Origin: CAYQVO01 sp964421085
Lineage (GTDB): Bacteria; Bdellovibrionota_C; UBA2361; CAYQVO01
NCBI GenBank assembly: GCA_964421085.1
Contig: CAYQVO010000008.1
Coordinates: 1-64,000, forward strand
Length of the DNA stretch: 64,000 bases
Reading direction: 5' to 3'
The translations under genes were made by a program, and so were the position numbers. Below are positions 33,889 to 41,904 of this stretch, one piece after another. Position 1 is the first letter of the stretch. Each line of letters begins with the position of its first letter. A model generated the notes under the pieces. The model was not told the DNA's origin. It worked only from the letters and a program-made list of their open reading frames with translations, and ran no database searches.

Positions 33889-35061
33889 TCACAGCAGCAT
33901 CACAATTATCTTCGCCCCCCATGCGGCCCCAAGCGCCGACCCGATATTGGCGAGCGCCATGATGAGAAGAATCCTGCTTACTCTGTTTCGCCAGACTCCC
34001 TTGAGGCTTGAAGCGTCTTCCACGATCTGTTCGAAGTCTTCCACTCGCGGTTTTCGAAACCATGCTTCGACCAGTCCTGCGACCCATCCGGCTCCCAGAA
34101 CCGGAGGGAAAGTTGTAAACGGAGCGCTGACGAACGCCGATACGACGGTCAGAGGATGCGGAAGCATGAGTCCTGCGCCGATAGCTGCTGAAATGCCGGT
34201 AATCAGAAACCAGGAACTCAAAATGTGGACTCCTGCGCCGGCGCCTGCGGAGAGGAAGACGTAAACAACAGCGAGAATAAAAAGTGCAAGCACCGACCAT
34301 CGCGTGATCTTTCCGGTCAGCGATCGGGGAGGTATGGTTTCGAGAGGAGCAAGATCCACGTCTTTGTGGATCCATTCTTTGATGCCCGGAACATGACCTG
34401 CGCCGACGACAGCCACTACGGTTCTTCCGGGTGCGCGCTTTATTTTCTGACTGAGAAATATGTCGCGTTCAGTAATCAGCGATCCGCGCACTTCCGGCAT
34501 CTCTGTCGCCAGTTCTTCCATAAGCTCGTTGAGGACATCAGGTGATTTCAGCCGCTCGACGTCCTCCTTCTTCATTTCTTTGTGCTCGAAGAGAGAGTGC
34601 AGCGACGACCAGAGCAGGCGCAGAACTGTCACAAAACGGATGCTTTTCCAGGTCCTTTTCAAGGTTATTTTCACATCGCGGTCCGCAAAGACCAGACGGG
34701 CGCCGCATTCTTCCGCGGCTGCCGCCGCCTGCATCATTTCCTCGCCGGGCTTGACTTGAAGCATTTTGCCGAGCTTTTTCTGAAAGCCTGCAAGAATAAT
34801 CTGCAGCACGAGAACGAAAGCGCGTCCTTCTTTGATGACAGAGATGATATCGGTTTTTCTCCACCGCTGCGGGTCCTGCAGAGACTGATAGCGCGCTTCG
34901 TCCAGTTCGATTGCGACTGATTCGGGCCGGATCTCTCTTATGAGCTGCCCGGCGAGCTCGACACTTTCTCTGCTTACGTGCGCGGTACCGGCAACATAGA
35001 TAACCTTGTCATCGATCTGAATGTGGGTGATATTCTGGTGCGGAAGAACTGACTCACTCAT
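33889..35061 (-). CDS. TraB/PrgY (GumN) family membrane protein
   Basis: 390 aa from the ATG at 35061 (MSESVLPHQ); the open frame continues upstream but without family similarity. It has the TraB/PrgY-type motifs: the first GxxH as VAGTAHVSRESVELA, then VAIELDEARY, RDIFLSQKI, and the second GxxH as VVGAGHVPGI. The C-terminal third has several membrane helices. Enterococcal TraB/PrgY limit pheromone activity, and the fold is proposed to be a peptidase; in other bacteria the role is unknown. Divergent from the HAD gene (39 bp between). Confidence 0.9.
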   Translation of the reverse strand: MSESVLPHQNITHIQIDDKVIYVAGTAHVSRESVELAGQLIREIRPESVAIELDEARYQSLQDPQRWRKTDIISVIKEGRAFVLVLQIILAGFQKKLGKMLQVKPGEEMMQAAAAAEECGARLVFADRDVKITLKRTWKSIRFVTVLRLLWSSLHSLFEHKEMKKEDVERLKSPDVLNELMEELATEMPEVRGSLITERDIFLSQKIKRAPGRTVVAVVGAGHVPGIKEWIHKDVDLAPLETIPPRSLTGKITRWSVLALFILAVVYVFLSAGAGAGVHILSSWFLITGISAAIGAGLMLPHPLTVVSAFVSAPFTTFPPVLGAGWVAGLVEAWFRKPRVEDFEQIVEDASSLKGVWRNRVSRILLIMALANIGSALGAAWGAKIIVMLL

Positions 35062-35100
35062 CCGGCAATTATTGCACGAACTGAACGAAAGACGATAGCA

Positions 35101-35727
35101 GTGATAAGAAACGTTATTTTCGATCTCGGCGGGGTCCTGTACAAACTGGACATCGGACGCACGGAAGAGGCTTTCAGAAAGCTTCAGGCGAGGTCCGGGG
35201 TTGAACCGAAGCTTGAATATCACTTCGAGCAGGGGTCGCTTACTGTATTTGATCGGCTCGAGCTCGGCCTGATATCCGAGGCGGAGTTCCGGGACGAAGT
35301 GCGCGGCAGGCTTGGCCTTGAAGCAGAGGACAGGGAGATTGACGAAGCCTGGAACGCTCTGCTTGTTTCGCCCGAAAATGAAGGCATCGAGCTTGTGCAT
35401 GCTCTCAGGGGAAGAGTCAGGCTTTTCATGATGAGCAACACAAACACCATTCACGTGCGGCATGTTTTGAAAGAATGCCCCGTTCTTTTCCCGCTGTTCG
35501 AGAAAATATACCTGTCACACGAGCTTGGGGTGCGCAAGCCCGGGAGGGAGATTTACGATCACGCGATGAAGGACGCAGGAATCGATCCAGGTGAGACGAT
35601 TTTCCTTGATGATTCGGAGAGAAATATAAACGGAGCCGGAGTTACGGGACTCAGAACGCTTCTTGTGAAAAAGGCGGAAGAACTCGCTCGGCAGCAACCA
35701 CTGCTGGAGATCCTGCAGCGGAGGTGA
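35101..35727 (+). CDS. HAD-superfamily hydrolase (HAD-IA, YihX-like)
   Basis: 208 aa, GTG start. HAD motifs: I VIFDLGGVLYKL (the usual DxD second Asp is Gly, as in the YihX/epoxide hydrolase N-terminal group), II MMSNTN, III VRKPGREIYDHAM (Lys), IV IFLDDSERNINGA. Likely a phosphatase on sugar phosphates or similar small molecules. The 3' end overlaps the convergent methyltransferase by 77 bp, an unusually long overlap. Confidence 0.9.
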   Translation: MIRNVIFDLGGVLYKLDIGRTEEAFRKLQARSGVEPKLEYHFEQGSLTVFDRLELGLISEAEFRDEVRGRLGLEAEDREIDEAWNALLVSPENEGIELVHALRGRVRLFMMSNTNTIHVRHVLKECPVLFPLFEKIYLSHELGVRKPGREIYDHAMKDAGIDPGETIFLDDSERNINGAGVTGLRTLLVKKAEELARQQPLLEILQRR

Positions 35728-36418
35728 GACGCAGAGTCGCGGCAAAATTCTCGAATTTTACTGAAAGCGGAACATTCTTCAGTGCGCGATGAACCACCAT
35801 TGGAAAGAAGAACTGCCTGTTCTCAGCGGCAATCTTCCAGCCGAGCTTTTCCAGCTCCGACTTGACTGCTGATGAAGGATATATTTCGAAGTGTCTGGTG
35901 TTTTTTTCGAAGAGTTTTTTCATCCTGAAAAGAACCGGATACAGAACATTGAAGCTTTCAAGCGGAGGATAATCGAATATGACTCTCCGCCGGGCAAGGC
36001 GGGTCCACTCCCGCAGAGCGTCGCCCAGTTTCGGCACATGGGCCGCAAGCCGGACTGCTGCGACAACGTCGAAAAAACTGTCGTTAAACGGGACAGAATT
36101 AATCGGGGACGTGAACGCATGAAGCCCTCCCTTAAATTCCCGCTCGAGCCGCCTGATTCTCGCAAGAGCGGCCTCATTGCTTCCCTGGACCCAGACTTCA
36201 TGACCTGCCGAAAGAAAGTGACGGGTAAGCTGCGCATGCCCACCGCCGATCTCAAGCACTTTCAGCGGACCTGAGGTGTCCGCAGCGGGGAGGAGCGAAA
36301 GGACTGCGTCTGCCTGGGCATCAAGGAAGTATTCACCGACTGGTCCTTCGAACCTTGCCTGATAACCCGCACTTGCAGTCTCAATATCCGGGGCTATAGA
36401 ATCGTCGGGCGAGTTCAT
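35651..36418 (-). CDS. Class I SAM-dependent methyltransferase
   Basis: 255 aa. Motif I VLEIGGGHAQLTRHFL, then the post-I segment HEVWVQGSN, and motif IV-like DSFFDVVAAVRLAAHVP, a Methyltransf_11-type fold. Residues 150-200 (RMKKLFEKNTRHFEIYPSSA) may recognise the substrate, which cannot be deduced. Its tail overlaps the HAD gene, convergent. Confidence 0.8.
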   Translation of the reverse strand: MNSPDDSIAPDIETASAGYQARFEGPVGEYFLDAQADAVLSLLPAADTSGPLKVLEIGGGHAQLTRHFLSAGHEVWVQGSNEAALARIRRLEREFKGGLHAFTSPINSVPFNDSFFDVVAAVRLAAHVPKLGDALREWTRLARRRVIFDYPPLESFNVLYPVLFRMKKLFEKNTRHFEIYPSSAVKSELEKLGWKIAAENRQFFFPMVVHRALKNVPLSVKFENFAATLRLTSAAGSPAVVAAERVLPPFSQEAF

Positions 36419-36449
36419 ACGAACTTCTGTATCTCAATTTCCGCAGCTT

Positions 36450-37106
36450 ATGACAATGGAACGGGAAAATTCCCTTAAGGAAGGGCTGAAGGAGGCCCGG
36501 AACACCTCTCAACAGATTGATTTTCTCTCGCGGATTCTCGAGGGAGAGACGGGAGGGGGCGCTGTAATCGCGGATTCTCTCGTTGTTCTGGAAGAGTTGA
36601 GACGGGTGAGCCGGAAACGCGGTACGCTTCCTTTCCGGACGGTTGCTTTTCTCAAAGCCCTGACATTGCAGAACGCCGGCGGGAAGGATGCAGACCAGGT
36701 CCGGAAAATGGCGGGCGAGCTGCTCAGGGAGGTCGGGAGAATCGATGTTTCTTCGGCTCTGACTTCCGCCGAGGAGAGCGTCCTGATTGGATGGCTTTCC
36801 GATCCTCTTCTCGCCCCGATTACTCCGGAGGCGATTGTAAAGGCGCAGGAATCGCGGGCGGACCTGTCTCATACTACTTCAATTGCGCATCACCTGTGCG
36901 GCCGGATTCTCGATGCGGGATTTTTCCGGGGTACTGAGCGGTTGATGTGTCTCGAAACACTATCAGGACTTGTGGATGCTTTCGGCCCCGGCGTAATGAC
37001 GCCGGAGGATCTTGACGAGATAAACGAGATGAGGTTGAGCCTTTTCAGGTTCTTCCGGGGACGGAGAACCCTGGAACTGATGGACAGGATACTCGGCGCC
37101 GCTTAG
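36450..37106 (+). CDS. Hypothetical helical protein, 218 aa
   Basis: Not recognised. Cytoplasmic, nearly all helical, with an N-terminal charged segment (ENSLKEGLKEARNTSQQIDF) and a possible HEAT-like centre. No cleaved signal or membrane span. Divergent from the methyltransferase (31 bp), and its stop overlaps the tatD stop by 4 bp (convergent). An ATG at 36456 is an alternative start. Confidence 0.65.
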   Translation: MTMERENSLKEGLKEARNTSQQIDFLSRILEGETGGGAVIADSLVVLEELRRVSRKRGTLPFRTVAFLKALTLQNAGGKDADQVRKMAGELLREVGRIDVSSALTSAEESVLIGWLSDPLLAPITPEAIVKAQESRADLSHTTSIAHHLCGRILDAGFFRGTERLMCLETLSGLVDAFGPGVMTPEDLDEINEMRLSLFRFFRGRRTLELMDRILGAA

Positions 37107-37882
37107 GAGGCAGCCAGTCGGAACAGTTTAACGGCATTCTTCGTCGTTTCCGCCGCCACTTCCTCCAGCGGTAGTCCTTTGACTTGAGCGAGCGTCTTTG
37201 CGGTTTCAAGGATAAACGCGCTTTCACATCGTTTGCCCCTGTACGGCGCGGGCGCAAGAAACGGCGCGTCCGTCTCGATCAGGATTTGATCGAGCGGAAT
37301 CGCCTTTGCAGCCTCCCGGGTTGAGCGGGCGTTCTTGAATGTAATGGCGCCCGGAAAAGAGACGAGGAAGTTGATGTCGGCGAGCTTTCGCGCGAACGCG
37401 GCATCCTCGGAGTAGCAGTGAAAAACGCCGCCAACGTTTTCAGCATGGTGTTCTTTCAGGATGGCGAGGCACTTTTCTCCCGCCTGACGGGAGTGAATGA
37501 TGAGGGGTTTCTTAATTTCGAGGGCGAGTTCGATCTGCCGACGGAAATGCTTCTCCTGCAGATCGAAAGGCGACCAGTCTCTGTAGAAGTCCAGCCCCGT
37601 TTCCCCCAGGGCGACGACCTTCTCGTCCATCGCCAGTTCACGGAGTTCATCGCAGGAAAAGGCGCCCGCAACGTCGTGAGGGTGGATTCCGACGGCGGCC
37701 CAGATGCCTTCATGAGTGCGGGCGAGAGCCGCAGCGCGTCTCGAAGATTCGATTCCATCGCTCGGGCCTACTGCGATGATGCGGGTGACTCCGGTGTCAC
37801 GGGCGCGTGCTATTACTTCTTCGCGATCGGTGTCGAACTCCCGTGAATCGATGTGAGCATGAGAGTCGCAAAGTTCCAGCAT
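37103..37882 (-). CDS. tatD: TatD-family metal-dependent DNase
   Basis: 259 aa. Complete TatD set: CDSHAHID (HxH), AVGIHPHDV, VALGETGLDFYRD (Glu), QIELALEIKKPLIIHSRQA (His), GGVFHCYSED (His), and LIETDAPFLAPAPYRGKRCES (Asp). 3'-5' deoxyribonuclease / D-aminoacyl-type hydrolase family. Last gene of the tmk-holB-(tRNA-binding)-tatD series, a common bacterial order in which metG usually precedes tatD. Confidence 0.95.
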   Translation of the reverse strand: MLELCDSHAHIDSREFDTDREEVIARARDTGVTRIIAVGPSDGIESSRRAAALARTHEGIWAAVGIHPHDVAGAFSCDELRELAMDEKVVALGETGLDFYRDWSPFDLQEKHFRRQIELALEIKKPLIIHSRQAGEKCLAILKEHHAENVGGVFHCYSEDAAFARKLADINFLVSFPGAITFKNARSTREAAKAIPLDQILIETDAPFLAPAPYRGKRCESAFILETAKTLAQVKGLPLEEVAAETTKNAVKLFRLAAS

Positions 37883-37889
37883 TGTCCGT

Positions 37890-38234
37890 TTATCGGATTA
37901 GAAAGCCGGGTTCAGCTTCAGCAGGCGCCTCTATTACCATGACTTTCGACGAGTCCTCGTTCTGACACGCGAGCAGCATTCCGTTGCTCTCTTCGCCCAT
38001 AAGAGTCGCGGGCTGAAGATTTGCAACGACTATTATTTTCCTGCCCACGAGGGACTCAGGAGTGGTCCAGGGAAGAATTCCGGCAAGGATTTGACGTCTT
38101 CCAAGCTGTTCGCCCAGGAATATCTGCAGTTTGATCAGCTTCTTCGATTTCGGCAGGGGTTCGGCGGCTTCTATCAGCGCGACTCGGAGCTCGACTTCGG
38201 CAAACTGCTCGATGCTTATTATTTTGTCTCCCAT
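37890..38234 (-). CDS. Stand-alone tRNA-binding domain (MetRS C-terminal / Trbp111 type)
   Basis: 114 aa. OB-fold EMAP/Trbp111 domain: ISIEQFAEVELRVALIEAAE, KSKKLIKLQIFLGE, RQILAGILPWTTPESLVGRK, IIVVANLQPATLMGEESNGM, LLAC. It equals the C-terminal appendix of many methionyl-tRNA synthetases, which dimerises and binds tRNA. Here it is a separate gene between holB and tatD, where metG usually lies, so the catalytic part of MetRS must be encoded elsewhere or has been lost from this locus. Confidence 0.92.
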   Translation of the reverse strand: MGDKIISIEQFAEVELRVALIEAAEPLPKSKKLIKLQIFLGEQLGRRQILAGILPWTTPESLVGRKIIVVANLQPATLMGEESNGMLLACQNEDSSKVMVIEAPAEAEPGFLIR

Positions 38235-38243
38235 GTGTTTCTC

Positions 38244-39254
38244 CTACACGACGATCTTCTCAATCAGATGTTCATTGTGCCGCAAATGACAGTCGGCATC
38301 AAGAATGCGGTCCGAGAAGAGGTCGCTGAAGATTGCGTTGAGAACGTAGGAGGCGTTCAGGTTGCGGTTGAACACGAGATACTCGGCGGAGATGAGGTTG
38401 CTCAGCGCGTACGACCACTTCAGCGCCGCATGCGGCTCCCGCGCCTCCTGCATGTTCCTTCTGGCGTTCATTCGCGCAAGCTGGAAGAACTGGGGAAGAA
38501 TCTCCCTGTTTTTTGCGGTCGATGATGAGTACTGAAATCCCGCGGAAAGATCGCCTCTGTATACCTTGTCGAAAACGCTCTTGACTTCTTCCCACAACTC
38601 CAGCTTGTCGCACAACTGCACGAGGCTGGAGAGGGAACCGTCAGCGAGAATGAGAAGTTCGTTGACTTCCCACTCTGTGAGCGATGCAGATCCAGTCAAC
38701 TCAGGTTTCGATGAAAGGGCTTCGCGCATCTCGGAATCCCGAAGAGGACTAAAATGCCATTCCTGACATCGCGAGCGGATTGTGACTGGAAGTCGCGCCG
38801 CATTGCTTGTTATCAGTATGAAGAAGGAGTTCGGGCGGGGTTCCTCTATCGACTTGAGAAGAACGTTTGCCGACTGAATGGAAAGCTTGTCGGCATTGTC
38901 CATTACCACAAGGCGGTATAGAGATGAAAAACTTCTGAGGTTAAGCGAGTAAAGGAGCTCACGCACCTGGGCAATCGCTGCTTCATCTCTGGATCCGCAG
39001 TCGAGGATATGAAAATCAGGGAGGTTGCCGGCTTTGAGGACGAGACAATTGCGGCAGTTCCCGCAGCCGCCGGGCCCCGTGCCTGTCTTTGATGCCGCAG
39101 CTTCGCAGAAAATCAGGGAAGCCAGTTCCCGTGCTACCAGTGCTTTCCCGATTCCAGAGGGGCCTTCAAAAAGCATGGCAGAGGGGAGGTTGCCGATGAG
39201 GAAAAGACGGCTGAGTTCCGCTCTCTGTTCCTTATGTCCGACGATGTCAATCAT
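38244..39254 (-). CDS. holB: DNA polymerase III delta-prime subunit
   Basis: 336 aa. Clamp-loader AAA+ protein: IVGHKEQRAELSRLFLIGNL, Walker A EGPSGIGKALVARELA, zinc module GGCGNCRNCLV with a preceding Cys, VVMDNADKLSIQSANVLLKSIEEP, ITSNAARLPVTIRSRCQEW. Typical delta-prime. Its ATG overlaps the tmk stop by 4 bp. Confidence 0.94.
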   Translation of the reverse strand: MIDIVGHKEQRAELSRLFLIGNLPSAMLFEGPSGIGKALVARELASLIFCEAAASKTGTGPGGCGNCRNCLVLKAGNLPDFHILDCGSRDEAAIAQVRELLYSLNLRSFSSLYRLVVMDNADKLSIQSANVLLKSIEEPRPNSFFILITSNAARLPVTIRSRCQEWHFSPLRDSEMREALSSKPELTGSASLTEWEVNELLILADGSLSSLVQLCDKLELWEEVKSVFDKVYRGDLSAGFQYSSSTAKNREILPQFFQLARMNARRNMQEAREPHAALKWSYALSNLISAEYLVFNRNLNASYVLNAIFSDLFSDRILDADCHLRHNEHLIEKIVV

Positions 39255-39925
39255 GATTTCAATGATCCCAGAAATCTTTCCAGTATAATTCGGGACTCTT
39301 CGAAGACGTCTTCGGGGCTGCGGGAAGCGTCGATGACGACAAAAGGAGTGAGTGACTCCTCCGCAATTGAGAGAAAGCCCTCGCGAATTCTGCGGTGAAA
39401 TTCGAGATCCTCCAGCTCAAATGTGTCGCAGAGCAGACTCTCGCCTGTTTTCTTGTTTCTGGCGAGTCCCGCTGCCGGGTCGATATCGAGAAGAAGCACG
39501 AGATCCGGAAGGCATCCGCCGACAGCCGCCTCATTTACCCGGCGTACAAGTTCCAGGTTGAGACCGCGGCCATACCCCTGAAACGCTGTCGTTGAGTAAA
39601 AGTAGCGGTCGCACAGCACGATGGTCCCGGCTGCGATTGCCGGCCGGATGACCTGTTCGACGTGCTCCGCGCGATCCGCGCTGAAAAGGAGGAGTTCGGC
39701 CCTTCCGGTTATTTTCCCGGCGCGGCCCTCCTGAACTAAAGCGCGAAGCTGCATGCCCAGTGCTGTGCCTCCCGGCTCTCTTGTGCAAAGAACCGGGTGT
39801 CCCAGTTTTCCGGCATGTTCGGCGAGACGCTTCTGCAGCGTGGATTTTCCCCCGCCATTTACCCCTTCGAGGACGATAAATCCCGACGGGTTCTCAAAAG
39901 AGAGAGACTTCGTATCGCAGCGCAT
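39251..39925 (-). CDS. tmk: Thymidylate kinase
   Basis: 224 aa. Phosphorylates dTMP to dTDP. P-loop GFIVLEGVNGGGKSTLQKRL (Asn in place of the more usual Asp in GxDGxGKST), TREPGGTALGMQLRALV, CDRYFYSTTAFQGYGRGLN, and LLLDIDPAAGLARNKK. Coupled to holB by a 4-bp overlap and 3 bp after the receiver gene. Confidence 0.94.
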   Translation of the reverse strand: MRCDTKSLSFENPSGFIVLEGVNGGGKSTLQKRLAEHAGKLGHPVLCTREPGGTALGMQLRALVQEGRAGKITGRAELLLFSADRAEHVEQVIRPAIAAGTIVLCDRYFYSTTAFQGYGRGLNLELVRRVNEAAVGGCLPDLVLLLDIDPAAGLARNKKTGESLLCDTFELEDLEFHRRIREGFLSIAEESLTPFVVIDASRSPEDVFEESRIILERFLGSLKS

Positions 39926-39928
39926 GAG

Positions 39929-40300
39929 CTATTCAAGAAAAGTTTTAATTCCCCATTCGATCTGCTTCGCGTTGAACGGCTTGGGAATATAGTAATCAGC
40001 GCCGTACCGGTAGCCTTCGAATATTTCCGAGTCGTCGGATTTGGCCGTGACCATCACTATCGGAATGTCCGCGTATTGAGGAAGTGCTTTGAGTTCCTTC
40101 ATGAGTTCGTAGCCGTTCATCTCCGGCATCATTATGTCGAGGAGGGCAAGGTCGATTTCCTTCCCTTTTATCCCTTCGAGACATTCTTTGCCGGAGCCAA
40201 AGGCCAGTACATCGTACCCAAGGCTCTGTATTATCCGGACAAGCACCTCTCTTCCATCAGGGTCATCCTCAACAATCAATATCGTCTTCCGGGGGGCCAT
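39929..40300 (-). CDS. Single-domain response regulator receiver protein
   Basis: 123 aa. CheY-like receiver only: TILIVEDDPDGREVL (acidic pocket), LALLDIMMPEMNGYEL (phospho-acceptor Asp), VMVTAKSDD (Thr), YYIPKPFNAKQIEW (Lys-Pro). No output domain, so it signals by protein contact. First gene of the tmk-holB-tatD series; no kinase adjacent. Confidence 0.93.
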   Translation of the reverse strand: MAPRKTILIVEDDPDGREVLVRIIQSLGYDVLAFGSGKECLEGIKGKEIDLALLDIMMPEMNGYELMKELKALPQYADIPIVMVTAKSDDSEIFEGYRYGADYYIPKPFNAKQIEWGIKTFLE

Positions 40301-40407
40301 TCTTCCTCGTCTGTGCTTTAAGCTCTTTATCCGAGCGACTCGGTGGAGTCAAACTGCCGCTGGTGCATTGCAGCTTTTCCCATCTGTATCGGCAGTGCCG
40401 GTCAGTG

Positions 40408-40436
40408 TTGACAAGTGAATACTTGAATTATATTGT
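40408..40436 (+). promoter_or_regulatory. Probable sigma-70 promoter of sufB
   Basis: TTGACA (40408-40413), 17 bp spacer, TATTGT (40431-40436), in an AT-rich stretch about 48 bp before the sufB ATG. The -35 is a perfect consensus, and the -10 matches four of six. Confidence 0.5.
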
Positions 40437-40483
40437 CATCTATGGGCGTAGATTAAGCAACAGAAATTTTCTAATCTCCGTGT

Positions 40484-41902
40484 ATGCATTCAGGAAGTAA
40501 CCCAAAAGACATTGCCGGATTCAGCGATCAGTATGAGTACGGATTCAGAGATCCCGAGAAACCGGTGTTTAAGACCCGGAAAGGTCTTGATCACGGGGTA
40601 ATCGATCAGATTTGCGACCACAAGGACGAGCCCGACTGGATGAGGCAGTTCCGGCATAAGGCGCTCGATACTTTTCTTTCCAAGCCGATGCCCACGTGGG
40701 GGAGCGACCTGCTGCGTGCCATCGATTTCAACGAAATTTACTATTACCTCAAACCGGTGCAGGAAGCGGGGCGAACATGGGACGATGTTCCGGTGGACAT
40801 CAAGCGGACATTCGATCGGCTCGGTATACCTGAAGCGGAGCGAACGGTTCTTGCCGGCGTTGGAGCCCAGTACGAAAGCGAAGTCGTTTATCACAACCTG
40901 AAGAAGGAATGGGAAGACAAGGGCGTAATCTTTCTCAATACAGATCTCGCGCTTAAAGAGTGCCCGGAAATTTTCAGGAAATACTGGGCTACCGTCGTGC
41001 CGCCCGCCGATAACAAGTTCGCCGCCCTCAATTCGGCAGTATGGTCCGGCGGAAGTTTCGTATATGTGCCGAAGGGCGTAAAGGTCGACGTTCCTCTTCA
41101 GGCTTATTTCAGAATCAATGCCGAAAAAATGGGTCAGTTCGAGCGGACGTTGATCATAGTAGAAGATGAATCATATGTGCATTATATCGAAGGCTGCACC
41201 GCCCCCACATACAGTTCTGATTCGCTTCACGCAGCCGTCGTTGAAATAATCGTCAAGCCTCGCGCAAGGTTCCGTTATTCCACCATCCAGAACTGGTCGT
41301 CGAATGTTTTTAATCTCGTGACCAAGCGGGCGATGGCCCATGAGGATGCAGTAATGGAATGGGTTGACGGGAATATCGGTTCAAAGCTCACTATGAAGTA
41401 TCCGGCTGTGTATCTCGTGGGTGAGCGGGCGCACGGGGAGGTTCTCAGTGTTGCTTTTGCCAGGGATGGGATGCATCAGGATGCCGGAGCAAAAGTCGTC
41501 CATATTGCTCCGAACACGACTTCAAAGATTCTCTCAAAATCAATCAGCAAGGGTACCGGCCGGGCCAGCTATAGAGGGCTATGCAAGGTCTATCCGGGCG
41601 CCGTCAATGCCCGGGCCAATATCGAGTGCGATGCTCTGCTTCTTGACGAAAACAGCCGGACTGATACCTTCCCTTCGATCGAGGTCGAGGAACAGCAGTC
41701 GTCCGTGGGGCATGAGGCGAGTGTTTCGAAAATCTCAGATGAACAGCTCTTTTATATCCAGAGCCGGGGCATATCCGAGGAGGAAGCCCGGACAATGATC
41801 GTCCGCGGCTTCATGGAGCCCATAGTGAAGGTGCTCCCGCTTGAATACGCAGTTGAGTGGAACAGGCTCGTAGAACTCGAAATGGAAGGTTCGGTGGGCT
41901 GA
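40484..41902 (+). CDS. sufB: Fe-S cluster assembly scaffold protein SufB
   Basis: 472 aa. SufB of the SufBC2D complex: YEYGFRDPEKPVFKTRKGL, FNEIYYYLKPV, VIFLNTDLALKE, WSGGSFVYVPKGVKVDVPLQ, YIEGCTAPTYSSDSLHAAVV, NVFNLVTKRAMA, and the C-terminal block RANIECDALLLDENSRTDT ... EQLFYIQSRGISEEEARTMI. Full length. There is no sufC, sufD or sufS next to it: upstream is the divergent receiver operon and downstream the convergent copA. The suf set is therefore split in this genome. Confidence 0.96.
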   Translation: MHSGSNPKDIAGFSDQYEYGFRDPEKPVFKTRKGLDHGVIDQICDHKDEPDWMRQFRHKALDTFLSKPMPTWGSDLLRAIDFNEIYYYLKPVQEAGRTWDDVPVDIKRTFDRLGIPEAERTVLAGVGAQYESEVVYHNLKKEWEDKGVIFLNTDLALKECPEIFRKYWATVVPPADNKFAALNSAVWSGGSFVYVPKGVKVDVPLQAYFRINAEKMGQFERTLIIVEDESYVHYIEGCTAPTYSSDSLHAAVVEIIVKPRARFRYSTIQNWSSNVFNLVTKRAMAHEDAVMEWVDGNIGSKLTMKYPAVYLVGERAHGEVLSVAFARDGMHQDAGAKVVHIAPNTTSKILSKSISKGTGRASYRGLCKVYPGAVNARANIECDALLLDENSRTDTFPSIEVEEQQSSVGHEASVSKISDEQLFYIQSRGISEEEARTMIVRGFMEPIVKVLPLEYAVEWNRLVELEMEGSVG

Positions 41903-41904
41903 GG

